Below are positions 18,341 to 25,766 of a stretch of 36,569 nucleotides of DNA, one piece after another. The DNA is taken from positions 1 through 36,569 of the forward strand of contig DATHAP010000150.1 in assembly GCA_035489715.1 (NCBI GenBank), read 5' to 3'. Source of the stretch: Actinomycetes bacterium. Lineage in GTDB: Bacteria; Actinomycetota; Actinomycetes; JACCUZ01. The number at the start of each line of letters is the position of its first letter. Positions within the stretch are counted from its first letter, which is position 1. The notes below the pieces were generated by a model, which searched no databases, had not been told where the DNA came from, and worked only from the letters and a program-made list of their open reading frames with translations. A program made the position numbers and the translations under genes.

Positions 18341-19548
18341 CACCGCAGCAGCAGCAGGGCGACGTCGTCGGTCAGGTCGCCGCCGTTGCGCTCCTGGACC
18401 TCGCGCAGCAGCGCGTCGGCCAGCTCGTCACCGGCCAGCCCGTCCTGCAGGAGACGGCGGACGAGCTCGATCATGCCGTCCTCGCCCAGGCGCTGTCCGG
18501 GTGCCCGACCGCTGAAGCCCTCGATCATGCCGTCGGTGTAGAGCAGCAGCGTGTGACCCCGGCTCACCGGCGACTCGGCGCTGTCCCAGACCGCCCCCTC
18601 GAGCACCCCGAGCGCCAGCCCGGAGTCCTCGTCGGGCCCGCGGCGGGCCGCTCCGTCCTCGATGAGCAGCGGCACCGGGTGCCCGGCGAGCCAGAATCGC
18701 GCCCGCGTGCGGTCGGCATCGACCCGCACCATCGCCACCGTCGCGAACACCTCGTCGGAGTCCCGCTCGCTGACGAGCACGTCGTGCATCGACGCGAAGA
18801 TCGTGTCGGCGTCCGCACCCGAGAGGACGAGGGTGCGCCAGGCGATGCGGAGGCACACGCCTATCGCCGCCTCGTCGGGGCCGTGCCCGGCGACGTCGCC
18901 GATCAGAGCGAAGACCGCGCCGTCCGCGCACTCGACGACGTCGTAGAAGTCTCCGCCCAGCAGGGACTGGTGCCGACCGGGCCGGTAGAGCCGGTGCACC
19001 TCGACGCCCGGGTCGCGCACCAGCGGCTGCGGCAGCAGGCCCCGCTCGAGCCGGGCGTTCTCGGCCGCCCGGACCTCCGAGGCGTAGAGCCGACGCACGG
19101 ACTCGTCGGCCCGCTTGCGCTCGACCGCGTAGCGGATCGCCCGGGTCAGCAGCTGGCCGTCGATGGCGCCCTTGACCAGGTAGTCCTGGGCGCCGGCGGC
19201 CACCGCCTCGGTGCCCCGGTGCTCGTCGGCGAGGCCGGTGAGCACCAGGACGGCGATCGACGGCGCCACCTCGAGCACCGCGCGCAGCGCGTCGAGACCG
19301 TCGGCGTCGGGCAGCCCCAGGTCGAGCAGCACGCAGTCGACCTCGGCGGGCAGCGCCAGCCTCGCCTCGGCGAGCGTGCGGGCCCGGCTCAGCGTCACCT
19401 CGGAGCCGGCGTCCAGCAGCAGCTCGCGGACCAGGAACGCGTCGCCCTCGTCATCCTCCACGAGGAGGACGCGCACGGCCGTCGAGGGCAAGTGGGTGTC
19501 GTCAGTGCGGTCGACGGCCTGGGCGCTCAGCGCAGCTCCCCGGGCCAC
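18337..19548 (-). CDS. response regulator-PP2C phosphatase (SpoIIE/RsbU-type)
   Basis: A 403-residue fusion. The N-terminal receiver (about 25-145) has the acidic pair in LLVEDDEGD, the phospho-Asp76 in CVLLDLGLPDADG and the Lys in DYLVKGAID. A helical linker (ERKRADESVRRLYASEVRAAENARLERGLLPQ shape) leads to the PP2C SpoIIE domain, with metal-binding GGDFYDVVE, IGDVAGHGPDEA, LLYTDGMIEGF and [14 protein letters not shown]. Such proteins dephosphorylate STAS anti-anti-sigma factors when activated. The start at GTG 19548 overlaps the previous gene; GTG 19476 is an alternative. It is coupled to the kinase gene downstream. Confidence 0.93.
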   Translation of the reverse strand: MARGAALSAQAVDRTDDTHLPSTAVRVLLVEDDEGDAFLVRELLLDAGSEVTLSRARTLAEARLALPAEVDCVLLDLGLPDADGLDALRAVLEVAPSIAVLVLTGLADEHRGTEAVAAGAQDYLVKGAIDGQLLTRAIRYAVERKRADESVRRLYASEVRAAENARLERGLLPQPLVRDPGVEVHRLYRPGRHQSLLGGDFYDVVECADGAVFALIGDVAGHGPDEAAIGVCLRIAWRTLVLSGADADTIFASMHDVLVSERDSDEVFATVAMVRVDADRTRARFWLAGHPVPLLIEDGAARRGPDEDSGLALGVLEGAVWDSAESPVSRGHTLLLYTDGMIEGFSGRAPGQRLGEDGMIELVRRLLQDGLAGDELADALLREVQERNGGDLTDDVALLLLRW

Positions 19549-20018
19549 GACTCGGGGGCCTCGCCGGCGACCTGGCGGGCGAGCTCCCCGATGTACCAGC
19601 GCCGGAAGGCGACGACGTCCGAGGACGGCTCGAGGGTGAGGAGGGTGCCATCACGGCAGAAGGCGTCGGCCTCTTCGAGCAGCTGCTCGACCCGCTGGGC
19701 GACCTCGACGACGTCGGGCGGCACATGAAGCTCGATGTCCAGGCTGTCCTCACCGCGGGCCAGGGCCTCGTCTCGCACCTGCTCGCTGGCGTTGTTGCGC
19801 GCGGACCGGCGGTCCATCTCCTCGAGCAGCTCGAGCAGCGTCCCCGGCACCGGCGACCCCTGCTCCGAGGAGGCGAGCAGCGCGAGCTCGCGGTAGACCG
19901 ACTCGTAGTGCTCGCTGGCCCTGACCCCGAGCCGCAGGGGGTAGCGCCGGAGCCACACTCCGTGCAGCTCGGACTGGGCCAGGTCGGACGTCCCCGCACC
20001 GCTGAACTCAGAGGTCAC
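19527..20018 (-). CDS. unknown protein of the partner-switching operon
   Basis: A 163-residue soluble, mainly helical protein that I cannot name. Visible stretches are HGVWLRRYPLRLGVRASEHYESVYRE, LLELLEEMDRRSARNNASEQVRDEAL, LDIELHVPPDVVEVAQRVEQLLEEADAFC and FRRWYIGELARQVAGE. It lies between the RsbW-like ATPase (11-bp overlap) and the phosphatase gene (22-bp overlap), so co-translation is likely and it probably works with them, for example as a scaffold or sensor; that is inference. GTG 20018 was chosen for the short overlap; GTG 20027 is possible. Confidence 0.75.
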   Translation of the reverse strand: MTSEFSGAGTSDLAQSELHGVWLRRYPLRLGVRASEHYESVYRELALLASSEQGSPVPGTLLELLEEMDRRSARNNASEQVRDEALARGEDSLDIELHVPPDVVEVAQRVEQLLEEADAFCRDGTLLTLEPSSDVVAFRRWYIGELARQVAGEAPESWPGELR

Positions 20019-20436
20019 GCGGCACACCCTCCGCGAGCAGGTCGTCGGCGAGGAAGGACCACGCCTGCTCGTCCGGCCGGCCGACCTCGAACCAGACGAC
20101 CTTGCCGCCGCGAGCGGGGTCGGGCTCGACCCCCCAGCGGCGGGCCAGCTGCTCGAGCATCCGAAGTCCGCGGCCGGTGCCGGAAGTGAGCCGGAAGTGG
20201 TGGACCCGCGGTTCGACGGGGGAGGCGTCGTGGACCTCGACCCGCACCGTGTCGGCGCCGGCCTGGACGTCCAGCCTGATGTCGCTGCGCGCGTGCAGCA
20301 CCGCGTTGGTCACGACCTCCGACACCAGGAGCACGACCGTGTCGATGTCGGCCGCGGAGCTGCCGGCCGCCCGACGCGCGAACCGGCGGGCCACCGGGAC
20401 GCTGTCCGTCGATGGCGGCAGCTCGAGCGCGCTCAC
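20008..20436 (-). CDS. RsbW-like ATP-binding anti-sigma regulatory kinase
   Basis: A 142-residue GHKL ATPase of the serine-kinase/anti-sigma type. The N box is VVLLVSEVVTNAVLHA; HDASPVEP takes the place of the D-x-G-x-P box; the glycine lid is SGTGRGLRMLEQLARRWGVE; and VVWFEV ends the domain. No sigma-factor gene adjoins it, so its target is elsewhere or it acts on STAS proteins. It opens a minus-strand run: ATPase, unknown, response regulator-PP2C, histidine kinase, response regulator. A TACCCT box 7 nt before its GTG is the probable operon promoter. Confidence 0.9.
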   Translation of the reverse strand: MSALELPPSTDSVPVARRFARRAAGSSAADIDTVVLLVSEVVTNAVLHARSDIRLDVQAGADTVRVEVHDASPVEPRVHHFRLTSGTGRGLRMLEQLARRWGVEPDPARGGKVVWFEVGRPDEQAWSFLADDLLAEGVPRDL

Positions 20437-20443
20437 GCGCCCG

Positions 20444-20449
20444 AGGGTA
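20444..20449 (-). promoter_or_regulatory. -10 box TACCCT of the partner-switching operon
   Basis: TACCCT on the minus strand ends 7 nt before the GTG at 20436, predicting a leaderless mRNA starting at the ATPase gene. It lies in the 40-bp gap after plsC. Confidence 0.4.
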
Positions 20450-20476
20450 TCGCGCCGGGGTCTTGCGGCCCGGTCG

Positions 20477-21280
20477 TCAGGCGGTGTCGCCGCGCCGCCG
20501 GTCTGCGGCCCGGTCGCGCGCCTCCTTCGCCTGCGCGATGCGGGCTCGCCGCTCGTCGCGGTCGAGCTGCGCCGCCTCGTCCGGCGTCGGGGCCGACCCG
20601 CCGAGCCGAGAAGGCAGCCACCAGTCGTCCTCGCCGCGGGCGGGTCGGTCCGGATAGGTCTCCTGCGCCTCGTGCAGCATCCGCTCCATCAGGGCCCGCA
20701 GGTCTGCCGTGACCGCCACCGGGTCGGCGCCGGGGTCGACGGGCACCCGAGGGTCGACCATCACCGTGATCGGCACCCGGGTGCGGCCGAGCCGCTTCGA
20801 CCGGCCCTTGGTCCACACCCGCTGCGATCCCCAGATCACCGTCGGCAGCACCGGGACGCCCGCCTCCGCAGCCATCCGCACCGCGCCGGCCTTGAACTCC
20901 TTCAGCTCGAAGGAGCGGCTGATCGTGGCCTCGGGGAAGACCCCGACGATCTCGCCGCCGCGCAGCGCGTCGACGGCCCGACGGTAGGAGCCGGCACCCG
21001 CCTCACGATCGACCGGGATGTGGTGCATGCCGCGCATCAGCGGCCCGCTCACCCGGTGCTCGAAGACCTCCTGCTTGGCCATGAACCGCACCAACCGCCG
21101 CGCCGGGTGGGCGGCCATACCGGCGTAGGTGAAGTCCAGATAGCCGACGTGGTTGATGGCCATCACCGCGCCACCCGTGCGCGGGACGTGCTCGGTGCCG
21201 CGCAGGTCGAACCGCAGCCCCTGCAGGGCGAAGACCGCCCGCGCGAGGGTGATGACTGGCGGGTAGACCAGCTCGGCCAC
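20477..21280 (-). CDS. plsC: 1-acyl-sn-glycerol-3-phosphate acyltransferase (PlsC family)
   Basis: Acylates lysophosphatidic acid or a related lysolipid at the membrane. The 267-residue product shows the four acyltransferase blocks: NHVGYLDF (HX4D motif), GMHHIPVDREAGAGSYRRAV, VGVFPEATISRS (motif III, with PEAT instead of PEGT) and VPVLPTVIWGSQR. The C-terminal 50 residues are charged and Arg/Asp/Ala-rich. GTG start at 21280. The abhydrolase gene ends 9 bp upstream. Confidence 0.92.
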   Translation of the reverse strand: MAELVYPPVITLARAVFALQGLRFDLRGTEHVPRTGGAVMAINHVGYLDFTYAGMAAHPARRLVRFMAKQEVFEHRVSGPLMRGMHHIPVDREAGAGSYRRAVDALRGGEIVGVFPEATISRSFELKEFKAGAVRMAAEAGVPVLPTVIWGSQRVWTKGRSKRLGRTRVPITVMVDPRVPVDPGADPVAVTADLRALMERMLHEAQETYPDRPARGEDDWWLPSRLGGSAPTPDEAAQLDRDERRARIAQAKEARDRAADRRRGDTA

Positions 21281-21286
21281 GGCGGG

Positions 21287-21292
21287 AACCTA
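21287..21292 (-). promoter_or_regulatory. -10 box TAGGTT of plsC, overlapping the abhydrolase stop codon
   Basis: On the minus strand TAGGTT ends 6 nt before the GTG at 21280. Its first three bases are the TAG stop of the upstream alpha/beta hydrolase gene. Confidence 0.4.
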
Positions 21293-22018
21293 CCTGTCGG
21301 CGATGTCGTCGGCGAGAGGGGAGAGGAACGGTCGTACGTGCGACAGGTACTCCCCCGGCGCCGTCGTGTGCACATGGTGCCCGACGTCGACGGTCACCAG
21401 CCGGCCGTCCCGCACCAGCTCGGCGAGCTCGGCCAGCTCGCCCTGGTCGTTGGCGCTGGTCGGGCCGCCACCCACCACCAGGACCGGTGACGTGATGCGC
21501 GGCAGATCGGCCCAGGCCCGCGGGTCCGGGTCGTTGAGCTCGGCGATCACCGCCTCGAGCATCGCCCAGTCGAACGGCACCTCCTCGGGCGCCTCGGGCG
21601 GCGGGACCGGGAACTCGCGGGCGCCGGTCGCCGGGGCGGTGTCCTCGAGGACCAGCCGGGTCAGCCGGTCCGGCGCGGCCTCCGCGACGAGGACGGCCAC
21701 GCTGCCGCCCATGGAGTGGCCGACCAGGTCCAACCGCTCCAGGCCGAGGGCGTCGGCGAGGGCCAGCACGTCGTCGCGCATCAGCGCGAGCGAGTAGCCC
21801 GTCGTACGCCCTGAAGCGCCGTGGCCGCGCAGGTCCGGGGCGACCACCCACCGCCCCTCGGCCGCCAGCGCCTCGGCCACGACCGCCCAGTCGTCGGCGT
21901 CGCCGGCGAGGCAGTGCAGCAGGACGACGGGGCGGCCTGCCGGGTCCCCCCAGGTCCGGACGGAGAGCGTGACCTCGCCGAGGTCAACCAGCCGGCGCTC
22001 ACCGGCGGCTCCGCTCAG
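21290..22018 (-). CDS. alpha/beta-hydrolase, apparent CTG start
   Basis: A 242-residue cytoplasmic hydrolase. After VTLSVRTWGDPAGRPVVLLHCLAGDADDW shape (oxyanion loop LLHCLAGD) come PDLRGHGASG, the nucleophile elbow GHSMGGS, and the catalytic His region VGHHVHTTAP. The domain needs sequence upstream of the first in-frame GTG (21880), and no ATG, GTG or TTG exists in frame before cysNC. A CTG at 22018 overlaps the cysNC stop (CTGA) and has GGAGGT 6 nt upstream, so I take it as the start. The substrate is unknown; it lies between cysNC and plsC. Confidence 0.8.
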   Translation of the reverse strand: MSGAAGERRLVDLGEVTLSVRTWGDPAGRPVVLLHCLAGDADDWAVVAEALAAEGRWVVAPDLRGHGASGRTTGYSLALMRDDVLALADALGLERLDLVGHSMGGSVAVLVAEAAPDRLTRLVLEDTAPATGAREFPVPPPEAPEEVPFDWAMLEAVIAELNDPDPRAWADLPRITSPVLVVGGGPTSANDQGELAELAELVRDGRLVTVDVGHHVHTTAPGEYLSHVRPFLSPLADDIADR

Positions 22019-23940
22019 TGGGTGACCTCCAGCGCGTCGAGGAGCTGGTTGACGGCGTCGTCCAGCTCGCCGGACCCCTGGACCACGAGGTCCGGCTTCT
22101 CCGGCGGCTCGTAGCCCTGCCCGACGCCGGTCATGTTGGGCAGGGTGCCGGCCTTGGCCTTGGCGTAGAGGCCCTTCGGGTCGCGCTCGACGACCACGTC
22201 GGACGGGGTGTCCACCCAGACCTCGAGGAAGTCGCCCTCCTGGAACAGCCCCTTGGCCGCCCGCCGGTCACCGCGGAAGGGCGAGACCAGAGACACGATG
22301 ACGATGAGTCCGGCGTCCACCATCAGCTTTGCCGTCTCGGCGACCCGCCGGACGTTCTCGGCGCGGTCCTCGGGGGTGAAGCCGAGGTCCTTGTTGAGGC
22401 CGGTGCGCACGCCGTCGCCGTCGAGGACGTAGGTGTGCAGGCCCATGCCGTGCAGCTTGCGCTCGAGTGCGTCGGCGATCGTCGACTTGCCGGCGCCCGG
22501 CACACCGGTCAGCCAGAGCACCCGGGGGCGCTGGCCCTTGAGCAGGGCCCTTGCGTCCTGGTCGACGGTGAAGGCGTGCGGGGTGACGTTGTGGGCGCGC
22601 CGCAGCGAGTGGCGGACCAGCCCGGCCGCGACCGTGTCGCGGCTCACCCGCTCCACGAGCAGGAAGCCGCCGGTGTCGCGCGAGACGGCGTAGGGGTCGA
22701 GCGGCACCGCGGTGTCGGTGGCGATCTCGACATGGCCGATGTCGTTCATCTTCAGCGTGCGGCCGGCCATCTCCTCGCCGGACACCACGTCGCGCCGGCC
22801 ACGGATGGCGGTGACGACCGCCGGCACCGCGAGCCCGCCCGCGAGCAGCAGGTAGGAACGGCCGTGGCGCAGCTCCTCCTCGCCGGTCCACACCAGGTCG
22901 GCCGCGAAGGCCGAGGCGGGGCGCGGGTAGTGGTCGGCCGCCAGCCCCTCGGCCGGTGCGACAAGCAGGTCGCCACGGGTCACGTCGGTCTCGGTCTCGA
23001 CGGTGACGACCACGGCGGTCCCTGCGTGGGCCTCGTCGACTTCCTCGCCGCCCACCAGCACGCGCTCGACGATCGTCGACCCGCCCTTGGCGTTGACGAC
23101 GACCTTGTCGCCGGGCCTGACGGTCCCGCCGACGACGGTGCCCGCGTAGCCGCGGAAGTCGTCGGCCCGCACGACGTACTGCACCGGCAGGCGGAACGGC
23201 ACCACGTTGGTGTCCTCGGACGCCGCCGGCTGCCACGAGGTGAGCGCCTCGAGGACAGTCGGGCCGTGGTACCACGGCATCTGCGTCGACCTGTCGATGA
23301 CGTTGTCGCCGGTGAGCGCGCTCACCGGGATGACGTCCACCTCCTCGAGGTCGAACCGGGCGGCCGCCGACCGAACGCCGCCGGCCAGCTCCTCGAACGC
23401 CACGTGCTCGAAGCCGACCGCGTCGAGCTTGTTGATCGCGACGATGACGGTCCGCACACCCATGAGCGCGCAGACGGTCAGGTGCCGGTGGGTCTGCGGC
23501 CTGATGCCGCGCGTCGCGTCGACGAGCAGGATCGCGATGTCGGCCGTCGACGCCGCCACGGCCATGTTGCGTGTGTACTGCTCGTGCCCGGGGGCGTCGG
23601 CGATGATCGCGCGCCGGCCGGACGGCAGGTAGAGGTGCCGGTAGGCGACGTCGATGGTGATGCCCTGCTCGTGCTCGGCCTCGAGGCCGTCGGTGAGCAT
23701 CGAGAAGTCCACCTCGCCCTTGGGGATGGTGGAGCCGCTCCGGCGGGTGTTGCGCGCGTAGTCGAGGATGTCGTCCGGCACGCTCTCGGTCTCGGCGAGG
23801 AGACGGCCGATCAGGGTCGACTTGCCGTCGTCGACCGAGCCGCACGCGACGACCCGGACGATCGGGTGCTCGGCCAGAGCCCTGTCCTCGTCGGCCGTGC
23901 GCCGGGGAGCCACACCGGTCGGGGTGGTGGTGGTCGTCAT
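22015..23940 (-). CDS. cysNC: bifunctional sulfate adenylyltransferase subunit 1/APS kinase
   Basis: Activates sulfate: the CysN GTPase part drives APS formation with CysD, and the CysC part phosphorylates APS to PAPS. In the 641-residue fusion the GTPase motifs are GSVDDGKST (34-42), DAPGHEQY and NKLD, followed by EF-Tu-like beta-barrels. The APS-kinase domain starts near 470 with P-loop GVPGAGKST (479-487), FTPEDRAENVRR and VSPFRGDRR. In the usual LDGDNVRHGL block this protein reads LDGDGVRTGL, a Gly for the conserved Asn. It starts 1 bp after cysD; its stop overlaps the abhydrolase CTG. Confidence 0.96.
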   Translation of the reverse strand: MTTTTTPTGVAPRRTADEDRALAEHPIVRVVACGSVDDGKSTLIGRLLAETESVPDDILDYARNTRRSGSTIPKGEVDFSMLTDGLEAEHEQGITIDVAYRHLYLPSGRRAIIADAPGHEQYTRNMAVAASTADIAILLVDATRGIRPQTHRHLTVCALMGVRTVIVAINKLDAVGFEHVAFEELAGGVRSAAARFDLEEVDVIPVSALTGDNVIDRSTQMPWYHGPTVLEALTSWQPAASEDTNVVPFRLPVQYVVRADDFRGYAGTVVGGTVRPGDKVVVNAKGGSTIVERVLVGGEEVDEAHAGTAVVVTVETETDVTRGDLLVAPAEGLAADHYPRPASAFAADLVWTGEEELRHGRSYLLLAGGLAVPAVVTAIRGRRDVVSGEEMAGRTLKMNDIGHVEIATDTAVPLDPYAVSRDTGGFLLVERVSRDTVAAGLVRHSLRRAHNVTPHAFTVDQDARALLKGQRPRVLWLTGVPGAGKSTIADALERKLHGMGLHTYVLDGDGVRTGLNKDLGFTPEDRAENVRRVAETAKLMVDAGLIVIVSLVSPFRGDRRAAKGLFQEGDFLEVWVDTPSDVVVERDPKGLYAKAKAGTLPNMTGVGQGYEPPEKPDLVVQGSGELDDAVNQLLDALEVTH

Positions 23941-23941
23941 C

Positions 23942-24868
23942 TCAGAAGTACCCCTCGGTCTTCTTGCTCTCCATCGATCCGCCGCCCTCGCCGTCGATCA
24001 GCCGCCCGGAGCGCTCCGAGCGGCGGTCGACGAGCATCTCGGCCAGCAGGTCGTCGAGGTCGGCGGCGTCGGACTCCACCGCGGCGGTCAGCGGGTAGCA
24101 GCCGAGGGTGCGGAAGCGGACCTTGCGCTGCTGCGGCTGCTCGCCGTCCTCGAGCGGGTAGCGGTCGTCGTCGACCATGATCAGCTGGCCGTCGCGCTCG
24201 ACGACCGGACGCTCCTCCGAGAAGTAGAGCGGGACGACCTCGATGTTCTCCCGCTGGATGTAGCGCCACACGTCGAGCTCGGTCCAGTTGGACATCGGGA
24301 ACACCCGCATCGTCTGACCCTCGGCGAGCTGGGTGTTGGCCGTCCGCCAGAACTCGGGTCGCTGCTTGCGGGGCTCCCAGCGGTGGCCCGGCTCGCGAAG
24401 CGAGAACACCCGCTCCTTGGCCCGCGACCGCTCCTCGTCCCGCCGGGCACCACCGAAGGCTGCGTCGTATCCGCCCTCGTCGAGGGCCTCGCGCAGCGCC
24501 ACGGTCTTCATGATCCGGGTGTACTCGTGGGTGCCGTGGGTGAAGGGCGTCACGCCCTCGGCGACGCCCTCCTGGTTGGTGTGGACCAGCAGCTGCACAC
24601 CCTTCTCCCGGGCCATCCGGTCGCGGAACTCGATCATCTCCCGGAACTTCCACGTGGTGTCGATGTGCAGCATGGGGAAGGGCACCTTGCCGGGTGCGAA
24701 GGCCTTCACGGCCAGGTGCAGCAGGACCGAGGAGTCCTTGCCGATGCTGTAGAGCATCACCGGCCGGCGGAAGGCACCGGCGGCCTCGCGGAAGACGTGG
24801 ATGGCCTCCGCCTCGAGGGCGTCGAGGACCGCGTCGGGGGCGATGGCCGTCTCAGCGGCTGTGGACAT
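23942..24868 (-). CDS. cysD: sulfate adenylyltransferase subunit 2
   Basis: The PP-loop ATP pyrophosphatase that adenylates sulfate with CysN. It has 308 residues, with the PP-loop in [14 protein letters not shown], then [55 protein letters not shown] and the terminal [11 protein letters not shown] typical of CysD. ATG 24868 has an AGCGAGGT Shine-Dalgarno sequence upstream. It is first in the cysD-cysNC operon. The 250-bp region before it also holds the TetR operator, but about 195 bp away, so joint control is doubtful. Confidence 0.97.
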   Translation of the reverse strand: MSTAAETAIAPDAVLDALEAEAIHVFREAAGAFRRPVMLYSIGKDSSVLLHLAVKAFAPGKVPFPMLHIDTTWKFREMIEFRDRMAREKGVQLLVHTNQEGVAEGVTPFTHGTHEYTRIMKTVALREALDEGGYDAAFGGARRDEERSRAKERVFSLREPGHRWEPRKQRPEFWRTANTQLAEGQTMRVFPMSNWTELDVWRYIQRENIEVVPLYFSEERPVVERDGQLIMVDDDRYPLEDGEQPQQRKVRFRTLGCYPLTAAVESDAADLDDLLAEMLVDRRSERSGRLIDGEGGGSMESKKTEGYF

Positions 24869-25063
24869 GAAGGACTGACCTCGCTGGCTCAGGGGCCGCG
24901 CCGGGCGCGACGGGGGGCAGCCGCCATTGTGCCCAGGGAACGTGTCGTCCACCCAATCGGCGTCCCCGGGGCCCGCGTTCGCTGTGAGCGGACAGCCGGC
25001 ATGCGTCCGGGGAGCGGGAATGCCGTTGCCGGTGTCGGTGCTGCCGTCTAACGTCCAGGTGCG

Positions 25064-25088
25064 GCGAAACGAAACCGTTTCGTTTCGC
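25064..25088. promoter_or_regulatory. perfect 25-bp palindrome, TetR operator
   Basis: GCGAAACGAAAC (25064-25075), a central C, then the exact reverse complement GTTTCGTTTCGC (25077-25088). Each arm repeats GAAAC, so two overlapping half-site frames exist. It lies 30 bp before the TetR ATG in an otherwise non-palindromic, locally AT-richer stretch, the classical place for autorepression of a TetR-efflux operon. Confidence 0.85.
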
Positions 25089-25118
25089 GCTGGTGAACGT
25101 TTATCGACGGAGGACGGC

Positions 25119-25766
25119 ATGCCACCCCAGGCGAGCGCCCCGGGTGCGGTGCAGGGGCGCGACAGCGCGATCTGCGACGCGACCCTCGCGCTGCTCGTCG
25201 AGGTCGGCTACGACCGGATGAGCATGGACGCGGTCGCCGCCCGCGCCCGGGCCAGCAAGGCCACGATCTACCGGCGCTGGCCGGGCAAGGCCGAGCTGGT
25301 GCTCGACGCGGTGCGCTCCCGGGCCCCTGGCCTGGTGGTTCCGGCCGACACCGGCAGCCTGCGTGGCGACCTGGTCGCCACCTACAGCGCCGCCGCGCAC
25401 GGGGCGGGCGCCGAGGAGGCGGAGCTGGTGGCGGGCGTGCTGCGCGCGATGCGCAGCGCCCCCGAGCTGGGTGACTGCGTGCGCGCCCAGGTCTTCGAGA
25501 GCAAGTGCGACGTCAGCCGCACCCTGGTATCTCGTGCGGTCACCCGCGGCGAGCTCCCCGTCGGCACCGACCCGCTGCTGCTGCACGAGGTGGCCGGCGC
25601 CCTCTGGTTCCACCGGGTCCTCGTTGTCGGTGGGCCGGTGGACGATCAGTTCATCACGCACGTCGTCGACGACGTCCTGATCCCCCTCCTCACCAGCACG
25701 CGACCCACAGTCCTGTCCGCAGCACGTTCCGAAGCAGACTCCGAAGCAGACATGGAGACGAAGTGA
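25119..25766 (+). CDS. TetR-family transcriptional repressor
   Basis: A 215-residue regulator. The TetR N-terminal helix-turn-helix (about residues 15-62) reads [44 protein letters not shown] in shape; the remainder is the helical ligand-binding domain, with [20 protein letters not shown]-like late helices. ATG 25119 has GGAGG 5 nt upstream. The stop overlaps the MFS start (GTGA), so the two are one operon, and the perfect palindrome upstream is its probable operator. The C-terminus carries a 12-bp DNA duplication giving SEADSEAD. Confidence 0.93.
   Translation: MPPQASAPGAVQGRDSAICDATLALLVEVGYDRMSMDAVAARARASKATIYRRWPGKAELVLDAVRSRAPGLVVPADTGSLRGDLVATYSAAAHGAGAEEAELVAGVLRAMRSAPELGDCVRAQVFESKCDVSRTLVSRAVTRGELPVGTDPLLLHEVAGALWFHRVLVVGGPVDDQFITHVVDDVLIPLLTSTRPTVLSAARSEADSEADMETK
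25728..25751. repeat. 12-bp perfect tandem duplication near the tetR 3' end
   Basis: TCCGAAGCAGAC occurs at 25728-25739 and again at 25740-25751. It is in frame and duplicates the residues SEAD five codons before the stop. Confidence 0.9.

Noticed and set aside
22018-24180. 700-codon plus-strand open frame opposite cysNC
   Set aside because: Shadow of a well-supported gene; no domain pattern of its own.
24869-25010. Possible short leader peptides before cysD (38- and 12-codon frames on the minus strand)
   Set aside because: They contain no cysteine and no Shine-Dalgarno sequence, and do not resemble the known actinobacterial leader peptides of sulfur genes.
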